Positions 1 through 10,100 of a stretch of DNA of 64,000 nucleotides are shown here, piece after piece. The stretch covers positions 1-64,000 of the forward strand of contig KN880533.1 in NCBI GenBank assembly GCA_000934385.1. The letters are read 5' to 3'. The notes below the pieces were generated by a model, which was not told the DNA's origin, searched no databases, and saw only the letters and a list, made by a program, of their open reading frames with translations. Numbering within the stretch: the first letter of the stretch is position 1; every line of letters starts with the position of its first letter. The position numbers and the translations under genes are program-made. The DNA comes from Cylindrobasidium torrendii FP15055 ss-10 (taxonomy: Eukaryota > Basidiomycota > Agaricomycetes > Agaricales > Physalacriaceae).

Positions 1-238
1 AGTGGCTGCAGCAGTGCCTCTTCCACCGAGTAGCGGCGAGGGAGAGGACCCCGACTTGTAGTCGTGGAGGATGAGGTGAGTGACTTGTAGTCACTCCTAC
101 GACAATGACATTAAGTGACCATAGGTCACTAGAGGGGGTGTGTAAGGGAGTTGGGGCTTATATGTACCAACGATTGATCGATCAGTAAATTATATACGTA
201 GTGATCGCCGTATTAGGCGATCAGTCGATTCTCAATAG
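1..238 (+). mobile_element. Possible 3' end of an LTR retrotransposon
   Basis: The first 58 bases hold an open frame (frame 2) that ends at a stop in a Ser/Glu/Asp-rich tail, as seen at the C-terminus of retroelement polyproteins. It is followed by about 165 bp of non-coding DNA with four perfect palindromes, ending near a CA at 222-223. On the other side the transporter gene loses its homology abruptly. A retroelement in plus orientation whose 3' LTR lies here would explain all of this. No polypurine tract, target-site duplication or second LTR can be seen because the element would run out of the window, so this is an inference. Confidence 0.35.
78..223. repeat. Cluster of four perfect palindromes
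   Basis: Four inverted repeats lie within 146 bp: GAGTGAC/GTCACTC (78-84 and 90-96, 5-bp loop), AGTGACC/GGTCACT (114-120 and 124-130, 3-bp loop), the loopless TGATCGATCA (175-184), and TGATCGCC/GGCGATCA (202-209 and 216-223, 6-bp loop). The first two pairs share the core GTGAC/GTCAC, and the last two share TGATCG. They belong to the putative LTR. Confidence 0.85.
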
Positions 239-1209
239 TTAGCCACCAATAGACTTGGTCAAGCTAGCACGAGAGCGCACTCGCCGTACAGCGGCATTAC
301 ACCATAGCATTGTCCATGAGCCTGCGAAGATGTACATGTACTTCCAGGTGGCAAGCGTGCCGTGAGAATGACTGATTCCGTAGTTGACGACACCGGAAAA
401 CATGCTGAACAGTCCAGTTGCCGCGTACCAGATTCCTAACCGTGCGGCCTCTGTTGAGGTGCTTCAGAAACAAGAGGCAAACTTGGCAGAATGTTGGCAC
501 GTACGTTCGTCCTTGGTATACCAAAGTGCGGTGAGTGCAACAAATCCAGGAGACACGGCTGACTATGGTATGTCAGAGGATGCAAGGCGACAAAGAGATA
601 TGTAGGTACTTCTGTTATGCCCAGAAAAATGCGCTGGGCAACCAGACCTCCGTACCCAGTGACAGTGATGGTAAGCAAGCAGACGAGGCCCCAAATGAAG
701 ATGAATCCGGCAAGAGCCCTGACCAAGGGAAGACGCTGTAAGAGCAGTGCGATTGGGAGCACGCCGACAATGTAGCCATCTGCGCGGGATAAGCATGTGT
801 CTAAGGGAATAGAGCAGCAAACGCACAGTAGAATGCAGCATTGGCCGTTGAATACCGTTTTGTAGAGGTAACGCCATTGATGGTCGTCGAAAGACCCTGC
901 GAGCGATGTGAACATGCGAAGCGAAATTGGACACACAACTTGATCAGAACATACCAGGTCGTCGATGATGCCGAATACGGATGCCGAGCCTAGAACCGCC
1001 TTGTCATAGAATTCTGGAATGCGTGTAAGTTTTTGTTTTGCGCCTTGTAAGCTGCTTAATTACGCAGGCCATATGCAACAGTCAATACGGGCATCACTGG
1101 ATAGGATCAGCGCAAATACAACAACATTGCAGAAAAAAAAACACTTACAGAGGAGGTCAATCTTCCGGACCACTCTGCGCTCGAGAGCCGACGCCGTGGT
1201 GGAGGACAT
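239..1209 (-). pseudogene. MFS permease (allantoate/Dal5-like), N-terminal half only
   Basis: Spliced exons read a typical anion:cation symporter start: ERRVVRKIDLL, then MPVLTVAYGLQFYDKAVLGS and GIIDDLGLSTTINGVTS. These are followed by TVTGYGGLVAQRIFLGITE, the SPGFVALTALWYTKDE loop and a final NYGISHSHGTLATWKYMYIF segment. This corresponds to TM1 through about TM6 of a 12-TM transporter. Splice sites are clean and no stop interrupts the exons, so the retained half looks recently functional. After the Trp near 297 the homology stops and an unrelated tail runs to a stop at 239. The C-terminal six helices are absent. The simplest reading is interruption by the repeat at 1-238. Members of this family import organic anions such as allantoate or nicotinate at the plasma membrane; the substrate here is unknown. 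Confidence 0.7.
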
Positions 1210-1734
1210 GATGACGGGCCAAGGGCAAGGGGGACAATCACAGTTGCACCTCGGGCTTTGCCCTTTCTGTTATAAACGTCGGCGCGCTCTCTGCTCTCCG
1301 TTGGTCTCGATAAGGGCAAGATAGTGAAAATGTCGCCATCCTCGATTTTCATCGCAATTTCATTGTGTCGACTTGGTGAGCGGAGACAGATGACGCGATC
1401 AACGCTGGCGCCAAATGCCGCGCTGCACGGTCACTTTCTCTTCCGACGCGCCCATTTGATCAACGTTCTCGTCGGGACTGGCAGCGGCAAACAAAGCAGT
1501 GAAGCTTGTGGAAATCCGCATTCCTTTCTAGGTTCTACGAAACAGTGGCCCTCCAAACGATATCAGACGAGGCAAGCGGAGGTAAATTATTGTGCGTTCG
1601 GAGGTGAACTTAACCTCCGGAGCCCAATGCTGTCGCAATAGTACGGTCAGCCGAGAATGAGTTCGACTACTCTCTCGCTGCTACAAAAGGCCAAGTACTT
1701 CACGGGGGCTCAAATATTACGCCTATAGTCACAT
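1210..1734. promoter_or_regulatory. Divergent intergenic region with CGG...CCG palindrome
   Basis: This gap separates the start codons of the truncated permease (minus) and the dioxygenase (plus). It contains the inverted repeat CGGAGGT (1599-1605) / ACCTCCG (1613-1619) and a further CGGAGGT half-site near 1577. Paired CGG triplets are the usual target of Zn2Cys6 regulators. A 105-codon open frame at 1324-1641 has no recognisable features and is not called as a gene. Confidence 0.4.
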
Positions 1735-3117
1735 ATGTCCTCTTCTAAGATCCCCATTGTCCACTGGGAGCGTCCTGCGCCTACCAAGTACGACCTTGAC
1801 TATGCCGATCTCACCAGCATCGACCTATCCCTCTATGACAAACCTGAAGGCTGCGAGAAGCTCGTAGAGACAATTCGACATGCTCTCACCGAGGTTGGTT
1901 TCTGGGTGGTCACCAACACCGGCTTCACTCAGGAAGAGGTCGACCACCAATTCGCTCTGGGTCAAACCTTCTTTGAACAGTCTCTCGAGGAGAAGAACTC
2001 CAACCGCTGCAATTTCGAGGAAGGTGGTTACTTTGGCTATCGCGGGGTCAGCCTGTTCTGCAGTTGTTTGTGTTCATCTCTTACTGATACTATGAATACT
2101 CAGGCTTACGAGCGGACTGTCTACGGTACTGATGTCAAGGACAACATGGAGCTCATCAATATTCCAAAGGTCACCGCCGAATACGAGAAAGAGCCCAAGC
2201 ACCGCCTCGTCCAGGAGAACAAAGAGGTTATTGGCGACTTCACTCGTCGTTGCTGGTATAACGTCGCGCGCAAACTCTTTGTACTCTTTGCTTTGGCTCT
2301 CGAGCTTCCGGAGGACTATTTCGTTAAGATTCACGACTACAAGACACCATCGGAAGACCATCTTCGTTACGTACGTGCTTCGCACCTGGGTCACTTTCCT
2401 CTTTATAACAATCCTCAAAGTATGTACCACCCACGCACCAAAGAAGAAGACGAAAAGGTGATGAATCTCTGGGCTTGGGCGCACACTGATTATGGTAAGC
2501 GCACTTTGCAGCGCCTGAAATACATTGATTTTGTACAGGTTCCCTCACTCTGCTGTTCTCTCAAAATGTCTCTGGTCTGCAGATCAAGACACCCGAGGGG
2601 GAGTACAAGGATGTTCGACCTATCGACGGCTCCATCGTGGTCAACATCGCCGACACGATGTCATTCATCACAAAAGGCTATCTCAAGTCGACCATCCATC
2701 GAGTACACCGCCCGCCGCCTGACCAGGATCACATCGAGTACGTTTATTCTGCATCTGAAAGTACACCACGGTATAGTCGTGTCGGTGTAATTTACATGTG
2801 CCGTCCAAATAACAACGCTCTCATTCGGCCCGCGCCGTCCCCACTTCTACGCCGGCTCGGACTTGTCACGCCAGCCGATGAGGCAGACGAAACTGAGGTG
2901 ACCGCCTTGGAATATATCCAGGCGCGCGTCAAGCGAGTGCATGCAAGCAAGACCTACGGCACGCGTCTTCTCTCTGATCCAACCCTCACATTGACACCAT
3001 AAGCCAGGTGCCGATGCTGGCGAGAAATTCAAACACAAGCATCTCGAGATCGTGGAGAATTTTGCTGAAAAGACGGACAACATTGATGCTCTTTCCGTAA
3101 TTGCGGCGGCAGCATAA
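1735..3117 (+). CDS. Isopenicillin N synthase-like 2OG-Fe(II) dioxygenase
   Basis: Five exons (1735-2046, 2104-2494, 2539-2737, 2777-2964, 3008-3117) total 1200 nt and encode 399 residues. The N-terminal DIOX_N region contains IRHALTEVGFWVVTNTGF. The Fe(II) site is HTDYG (the H-x-D pair) with the distal His in STIHRVHRPP, followed by VGVIYMCRPNN, which is typical of the family. The protein would be a soluble non-heme iron oxygenase acting on a small molecule; the substrate cannot be told. Intron 1 (57 nt) is a multiple of three and stays open. About 17 extra residues after HLRY look like an unspliced intron with GTACGT donor and AAG acceptor, but removing the 50 nt between those sites breaks the frame, so they are kept. 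There is no biosynthetic cluster around it. Confidence 0.85.
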
Positions 3118-3661
3118 TCAATGCGTTTAGTAGTGCCAGCAAATCAAAAAACATCCTTTTTTTGCAACACTTTTATGGCTCTTTCGGGCATGAGAAAGAT
3201 CTGCCGGGGTATTTTGACGCTTATAATGTCAATATGCAAGTGCCACGCGAGACGGACCTGTGGGTCCGTGGACAGACGGCTAAGAGGTCCTGTAAAGCAG
3301 GTAACGCAAAATGCTTTCTCTACTCCTCCCGGTAGAGCAAACGGGCACACAAAAACGACTGACGCTGGAGAAACAAGCAGGAAGATGCAAGCTGAGGATT
3401 CTGTTAAAAATCCTTGTTAGAACAACGGCCGATCGCTGGTTCAAGAAGGATAACCTAGTTCACCGCCTCAAAAACAAATGAACATTTCCTTGGCGTCACA
3501 TATTTTCATGGGAAAACACAGCAACCACATGGCGTGTAGGTATAAAGTATATAGGCCGCCGTCAGTCTCCGTTGTTCTCATCTCCCATCATCCCCCCGAG
3601 CCTGGTTATTCTCCTACCGCCATCACTGTATTTTCTACAGCCACATTCATTCATTTTTCTC
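3118..3661 (+). promoter_or_regulatory. Intergenic region with TATA box for the chitin deacetylase
   Basis: There is no gene in this stretch. A TATA box (TATAAAG, 3541-3547) lies about 115 bp before the chitin deacetylase start codon and is followed by a pyrimidine-rich tract, a common arrangement for a fungal core promoter. Confidence 0.5.
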
Positions 3662-5292
3662 ATGAGGCTTCATTTTCTGCTTTCTGTGTTTGCCGCCATC
3701 GGTGCGGCCAACGCCCATAACCTCCACCACGCTGCAGCCAAGCATCAAGCAACTGGCAGCAACACTTCATCGTCGTCTCCTAGCTCCTCAAGCTCGGCTA
3801 GTGCAGCGTCCGCCTCGGGTAGCAGCACATCTAGCTCCTCTGGGGGTGGGGGTAGTGCTTCAAATATTGTTGAGGTTCCCCCGCTCAATGAAATCACGCT
3901 CGGAATGCCGACGGGAACTGTGTGGGCTGCTTCAACCACGTATAACGCTGGCACTAAGCCAACCATATCCGGGATTGACAATGCACCCAATATGCCCGCA
4001 TGTAAGGAGTTACTAGCTTTAGTTGGGCTATTGTGCATGCTCACCGTTTACAGTTGTCTTTCAACCCGATCAATGGCCGACCCAGGATAAACCTCCCCCA
4101 ACTGGTACATCGCTTGTAGGCGCAACAACTGTCGGCTGATGTTTCGCCCAGATTCCGAACAGGTCAAAGTCTGGATGAAGGAGCTCGAAGGACACAACAT
4201 TCCTGACCTCAAGCCCACCACGGATGGAACCTGTTTGGCAGATGCTGATCTCGCCAAGGATGCGGAAAGTCGAGGCTGGTGGACTTGCGGTGGTTGGACG
4301 CGTAGCACCGACATTGTTGCATGCAAAGACAAGTTGACATGGGGCGTCAGGTAAATCCTATTACCTCCTTCCTAGATGCAGAGTTGACGGTTCACGCCGC
4401 TAGTTTCGACGATGGACCCAGTCCATATACCCCGAAGTTGCTCAAATACCTCGATGAGAAAGACATTTCCGCCACTTTCTTTGTTGTCGGTTCACGAGTA
4501 ATCGAGCGACCAGCCATCTTGCGTCAGGAGTACATGTCGGGCCATGAGATCTCTGTCCACACCTGGTCGCACACCCACCTCACGACACAAACTACGGAGC
4601 AGATTGTTGCTGAGCTCGGATGGACGCGCAGTGCCATTCAAGCGGTCCTAGGTGTCACGCCAACAACCATGCGTCCGCCGTACGGTGATATTGGTGCGTA
4701 ACCTGTTCTCCAAGCAAATGAGTACTCACCTATTCAAAAGATGACCGAGTGCGTGCAATCTCGCTGGCGATGGGTATGGTCCCAATCATGTGGACTCGCA
4801 CACAAGCTGCCACCTTCGATACAAATGGTGCGCCTCTTCCCGGCGCGTAAAGCAAGCAATTCCGCTCATACCTCACCAGATTGGGGTGTTGCTGCTGGTC
4901 TCATGACTGGCGAAGAATGTATCCAGACCTTTAACGCAATCTTGGGTAACGCTAGCCAGCTTGACACCGGTATGATCGTTCTTGCCCACGACCTCTTCGA
5001 AATCACTGTCGACCTCAACGTCGGGTTCAACTTGGAGGCGGCGCAGAGTCACAACCCCGCCTTCACGCTGAAGGCCATTGGACAGTGCATGAATCTCCCT
5101 CCCACCGATCTGTACCGTGAGACCAACACCAACAAGACGTTCCCTGGGACCAAAGAGAATTTCGACGTTGACGGAGACGGCAAAGCGGACACGGCTCTGG
5201 TGGACTCCGTTTCAGACGCTGCGGTCATGGCAACATCGTGCAGCCTGGCGATGCTAACAGGATTCTTTGCTGTGCTTGTTGGTCTCGTCTAA
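3662..5292 (+). CDS. Chitin deacetylase, CE4 family, GPI-type
   Basis: Six exons (3662-4001, 4054-4104, 4152-4350, 4404-4693, 4741-4827, 4880-5292) give 459 residues. The order is: signal peptide (MRLHFLLSVFAAIGAANA), a Ser/Gly-rich linker, a pre-catalytic region with CWWTC-like cysteines (WWTCGGWTR), the NodB domain, and a hydrophobic C-terminus that fits a GPI signal. Catalytic motifs are SFDDGPSPYT (MT1, with Ser where Thr is usual), HTWSH (metal-binding His pair), RPPYGD (MT3) and IVLAHD (C-terminal His). The enzyme would remove acetyl groups from chitin in the cell wall to make chitosan, working outside the plasma membrane. Length and layout match basidiomycete cell-wall chitin deacetylases. 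Confidence 0.93.
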
Positions 5293-5871
5293 TAGTTCGG
5301 TATAGACTACCGTGCATACCTTATATTATATTGGTGGTATGTTAGTAATTATCAATGGACAGCAGTGTTATCCAGTAATCATGAAGATCGAAGCGTTGGA
5401 AGTGGCTGTGCGCTTGCTGCGTGGTGGACGTGGAAGGAAGAGTATGTTCGGGTGGCGGTGCTGGATCGCATCAGATCACCCAAGACGCCACTGGGAGTTT
5501 GTATGAGACCTTCGCAAAGACACTCACGGAGAGAAGCAAAATAAGAAAGTTCATGACTCAGCTTTACCGACGCTAATTTTGCAGGAGCGCTATAATCGTC
5601 TGTCTCGCACGGCAGCTGGTACTACTTCAACGTCAATTCGACTCATCCATCATCGCCTGCGTGGTTTTCGCTATAAGAAAACTCATCAGCTTATCGATAA
5701 TACCCTTGTTTTCCTTGCCAAGTACCGTGTCCCGGTCAGCGGTGTATCGTCAGCCCGGCTTGGCGGCAAATCATGGCCACAATCATATAAATATGGGAAT
5801 GGGCTGGATGCCACGTATCGACCGCATCCTCACATCTATCATCCCATCTTCACGCATACTTTGCTACCAGA
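5293..5871. other. Intergenic region, no gene seen
   Basis: This contains the 3' end of the chitin deacetylase and the promoter of the WW-domain gene. The open frames here are short and lack splice support. A pyrimidine-rich stretch precedes the WW gene start. Confidence 0.5.
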
Positions 5872-6607
5872 ATGTCGCAGCCCCCGCCCCCCAACAACCC
5901 AGATGTCCGTCCCCTGCCACAAGGCTGGGTTACACAATACGACTTCAAGTACGTTATCAACTTAACCATATGTGTATCGTACTAACTGCCCTATAGCTAT
6001 AGAACATGGTCTGATATGGCCTATGCGCCAAAGGGAATGGCACTCATATTCACCTGGCAGGTTCTTCGTAAACACTGCCGTCAACCCGCCTCAGGTGCAG
6101 TGGGTACATCCGTATGGGCCACCGAATTACGGTCCGCCCGCTGGCTCCCCTCCACCTCAAGGCTACGGTGGATATCAACAGCCAGGGTACGGAAGCCCGC
6201 CCCCTCAAGTCCCGTACGGTGGGTACGACAATCGTGGTGCGTCTTTGTTGTTGAGAGAGCAAGTCAAATGTGGTCACTGATGGTCTCTTTGGTGTAGGTT
6301 TCGATAGCCCTGGGGGTAGCTACCAAGGAGGCTACGGTCAGCAGCCCGTGCAGCAACAGCCTCAGCCCGTGTATGCGGCGGAGCAACCAAAGGAGAAGAA
6401 AGGCCTCAGCACTGGCGCAGTGGTTGGCATCGGCGCAGCTGGGCTCGTCGGCGGTGCACTCATTGCCAATGCTCTTGATGACGACGGAGAAGATGCATAC
6501 AAAGCGGGTAAGCCTCCAATCCCCAGTTCTGGATGCATATGAATGACTTTAGTACAGGCTTTGAAGATGGCGCCGAAGCCGCCGAAGAGGACAATGATTC
6601 TGACTAA
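5872..6607 (+). CDS. Small WW-domain protein with glycine-rich hydrophobic segment
   Basis: Five exons (5872-5948, 5997-6008, 6061-6236, 6298-6507, 6558-6607) total 525 nt and encode 174 residues. A single WW domain sits at about residues 14-42: LPQGWVTQYD, then RTWFFVN and the second Trp in QVQWVHP. A Pro/Gly/Tyr/Gln-rich middle follows (PYGPP, GYGGYQQ), then a KEKKG stretch, a Gly/Ala-rich hydrophobic segment (AVVGIGAAGLVGGALIAN), and an acidic end. WW domains bind proline-rich peptides. The hydrophobic stretch could be a membrane anchor or an aggregation-prone segment. Exon 2 is only 12 nt. Similar small WW proteins are widespread in basidiomycetes, but their role is unknown to me. Confidence 0.8.
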
Positions 6608-6713
6608 GGGGAATAATGATAAAGTCCATGGCTATAAACATAGAATGCAATGTATAACATACGAACCGCAATTCAAACGAGCTTGGAGCAACGACAAACC
6701 TGTGGAACTGATC

Positions 6714-7352
6714 CTATGCCTCCCCAGCCGTCAATATTCTCGCCACAACACCGACAGCCTCCTGGACCTTCGGCCTATCCTTCTCTAGGACGCGGCCCAT
6801 AAGCCTCTCAAACCTATCTGGATGCCAAACCAATAATGCCCTTTTCCTCCTGTGTGTTTTGTTCGGGTCGTTCGTCAGAAAGGAAAGCACTTCCGGAGCT
6901 GTGATATGCGCTGCGTGGAGTGGTTGGCGCGCCTGCGGCCACGGGATATCTGCGAACGACAAGGGCCGCGTGGACTGGTGCACATCCGCCCAGCGCGCCT
7001 CATACTCCGTCCAGTCAATGACCTCTCGTACATGCAGACGTCTTTTCACTGGTTCGTTGGGGCGTTGGCGTGGGTAATGCATATGGCTCCGACTCTCTAT
7101 ACGGGAGACCTGTGGGTGCGAACGCTGCGTCGACTTGCGCTTGAGCGACGAGTCCTCATGAACTCCCGTAGCATTCAACCCGAGTCGAAGCATTTCCTGG
7201 TCGAAGACCCATTGGGCGGTCGACCAACTCGACGTGTTCATGCATTGCTGCTCTTCCACCCATGCAAAGGTATGCATCATTTGTTGCCAGGGAGAGCCCT
7301 TCGGAGGGAACCTCGTCGAAGATTTACGGGGGATTGTGGTGGGTGTAGGCAT
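6714..7352 (-). CDS. Conserved fungal protein with J-domain-like C-terminus
   Basis: Single exon, 212 residues from the ATG at 7352; an in-frame ATG at 7403 would add 17 residues resembling a hydrophobic leader. The C-terminal third carries SFADIPWP, then an Arg-rich helix and LLVWHPDRFERLMGRVL, ending in KVQEAVGVVARIL. The W-HPDRF core resembles the HPD loop of J domains and recurs in a family of fungal proteins annotated as NF-kappa-B-inhibitor-like. The N-terminal half is low in recognisable features. The function is unknown. The gene is in tandem with the CK2 alpha gene upstream on the same strand. Confidence 0.65.
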   Translation of the reverse strand: MPTPTTIPRKSSTRFPPKGSPWQQMMHTFAWVEEQQCMNTSSWSTAQWVFDQEMLRLGLNATGVHEDSSLKRKSTQRSHPQVSRIESRSHMHYPRQRPNEPVKRRLHVREVIDWTEYEARWADVHQSTRPLSFADIPWPQARQPLHAAHITAPEVLSFLTNDPNKTHRRKRALLVWHPDRFERLMGRVLEKDRPKVQEAVGVVARILTAGEA

Positions 7353-7587
7353 AATGAAAGCAGAGACGGGACACACGCAGAATGCAGCCAGAACGCTGCT
7401 CATAAGAGCATCTGCATTACAACAACGTGACTATCTCGTGCAAACCTCGCTGGAGAAATGTGTCAGTACAAGAAAATAATACACGGTGAAGAAAAAGAGC
7501 GGCTAGGATAGCAGTATAGTATTTCATAGCGTTCTGAACACCCCCGTTGTCCCCAATAATTTAAAAAAGGTATAAAAATCCGTTCGT

Positions 7588-9033
7588 CTACGTCGAGCAG
7601 AAGCCCGAGTCGCTAACATGGCCCTCTTTTGGTGCAGAAGCATCTAAACGGACAGTGTCTGTGAAATGTGAGCACGGCCAGGGTTGCATGAGGAGTCACT
7701 TACTGAAGTAAACATGCGCCTGGGCTTCGCGGGCCGTCAGACGTTCTGCATGATCATATCGTAGGAGCTTGTCCAAGAGGTCTATCGCCTCCCCAGTGAC
7801 CAACTCGTTTACGCCGTAGTCTGTCCATTGCCGCTTCGGATAGCTGGTAAAATGTAAATATTTCGCTGTCCAGCAGTGGGATTCACGCACTTGGACAGCA
7901 GAGCCTCGGCGTCCGTCTCGAAGTGAATATCATATTTTTGCAGGTAGTGGTCAAACTTCTCGCCTGGATAGAAGCATGAGTCCCAACGCATGGCCTGAGA
8001 AGAGTTTCGACTGACTGCCGAGGGCCTTCATATGGCGCAGAATCATGTCATTATTGTCTGCGCCGCGGAAAAAGTGCTCTCGCTTGAAGATGAAAGACGC
8101 AAGGATACATCCCACACTCCAGAGGTCGAGACTGTAGTCGTACGTGCGGAATCCAACTAGAAGTTCCGGCGCCTTGTAGTAACGTGAACCTACCCGGATG
8201 TGGTACTCTGTGCCGGGGTGGTAGAACTCTGCGAGGCCCCAGTCGATAAGACGGAGCTAAGTGACAGTGAGATACGATGAAAGGATAAGAGACAGGTCAA
8301 CCCACCTTGCGTTTTGAGTGATCAATCACAATATTTCCCGGTTTAACATCGCGATGCATAATTCCATGAGCGTGACTGCTTTCATTAGCGAAATCTTGCG
8401 TCTACAACTGAGTGACTCACACAAAGTCGAGTGCCACAAGAAGCTGGAATGTATAGAATTTGACATCTGCTTCGGTCATGCGTGTGGAAAATGTTTTCCA
8501 GTCGGTAAAGCTATCCACAAGCTCGAAAATAAGACTGGCATAACGATGCGACGGGTCCCGCACGACATCAATCAGACCAATGATGTTGGGACCACCTATA
8601 AACGTGTGAGCAAGAACTTCGTATGGCAGGCGAGATGGTGAGTTACCAGTAAGATTGCGGAGGACCTTTATCTCCCTTTTCACCTTGGACTTGGCGACAG
8701 GCTTGAGCACCTAGAGTTGAGTTGGCAAGAAGACCTCGTGACAGTAGGGCCCACGCACCTTGATGACACACAAGTCGTTACCAGAGGTATCGACACCCTC
8801 GAAAACCTGTGTACTATTGGTATGGCTCGCTGGCTCGAACATGTACTCACCTCTGAGTATCTGCCTCCACCCACCCTCCTCACAATCTCATAGCGATCCG
8901 GCTGACTCCATTCGATCTTGGAGTTCTCTGCAGGATTCTTAACTATGAGCTGGTGATTATTGTTGCTGGGCTGACCGTAGTCGTACCACGCCTTGCCAAG
9001 GCGTTGATTAACGTCAGAATAGACCCTGGCCAT
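7588..9033 (-). CDS. Casein kinase 2 catalytic (alpha) subunit
   Basis: The gene starts [19 protein letters not shown], as CK2 alpha does. The glycine loop is GGGRYSEV, the catalytic Lys lies in LCVIKVLKPV, and the basic cluster KSKVKREIK follows. The HRD loop reads [17 protein letters not shown], with DWG in place of DFG, a hallmark of CK2. Next come [13 protein letters not shown] and a C-terminus ending [19 protein letters not shown]. About nine short introns are needed; the last joins the VYF region to a short tail ending in Ser-Thr. CK2 is a constitutive Ser/Thr kinase for acidic sites, working with regulatory beta subunits in nucleus and cytoplasm. All catalytic motifs are intact. Confidence 0.93.
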
Positions 9034-10100
9034 CAGCGGTGCATGAAAATCGGAGGGAGCGACAGTAGGAGTAGAAGAGCCGGAAGGAGGGGCACTAATG
9101 GTGGTTGAGAGTCAGGTTCGGAACAGCCCTACGCCCCGGTACGCCGCTCGGCGTGATCGAATTCGGTCGCGGTTGACGGACCGAATGACGAAAATGCTGT
9201 GCTTTGCGAGTGGCACCATGTATGTTCGCATGCGCTTCACAAACGCTGAGGACAGCGAGATTTTTTGATGCCACGCCGCGGTCGAAGTGCACTGTGTAAA
9301 ATGACCAACCACCAATTCTGGTATCGCGAACGAGTCTGAAATTTGGACACGGAATTCTTCGTCAAGAGGACTTCAGGATTTTTCTCAGACCGTAGGAGCC
9401 TCAAGAAACATATAAATCTCTAAACATTTGGGTAATTCTGAGCACCCGAGTCGCGATTCTGCCTTTTGCAGCTCAACTGATCGACTTCCGAGCAGGTGCG
9501 AGGCTATTTTGGGGGCATTTTTTCTTAAGTCGTCCTAGATGCCATGCCGGACACGTATTTGAAGAAGAATAAGACATGGATTTGGTCCGACAGTCCCAAA
9601 AGGCTCCAGCGCGCGAGTTGGTTGGACCAGATACTCCGACCAGATTTGTACATGTGGCTCTACTACATATCCTAAATCCCTTCTTCCTAATGGTGCGTAA
9701 GTATCAATGTGATCTATGTCCGTGAGAGAAACGCCCTTACGAGACTCCATGCCAATGCACACATCCTCACGGTGTGATTAATCGTTCATCGGTTGATCAG
9801 CCCCAGAGTTGGAATAGCATATCATGGGAATCTCTTATGACTTTGCGAGTGCTATGATCAGGGTGTTTTACGCTCGAAGTGATCTCAAACATGTATTCCT
9901 CGAGTGAAACGACACGCTCCTTTGCTGTGCGAAGGAGCTGAAGTTGGAAGTCAAGCATTCCTTGGGCCGAGAGCCGATCAGGCAGTGCGATCACGGCGAT
10001 TGCCGTAGTGCCGCTGAAGCCGAGCAAAACTATGCAGTTGACGATCTTTTTTGGGTAGAGAAAATCAAAGAAAGCCGTACGCCATCGTCCGCCGTCAAGA
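9034..10100. other. Intergenic region between CK2 alpha and eS8
   Basis: Both genes are transcribed outwards from here, so it holds both promoters. A 152-codon open frame on the minus strand (9797-10255) runs antisense through the start of the ribosomal gene and has no family features, so it is not called. No TATA box stands out. Confidence 0.45.

Noticed and set aside
1324..1641. 105-codon plus-strand open frame before the dioxygenase
   Set aside because: No domain, no splice continuity, and it covers the likely promoter with the CGG palindrome.
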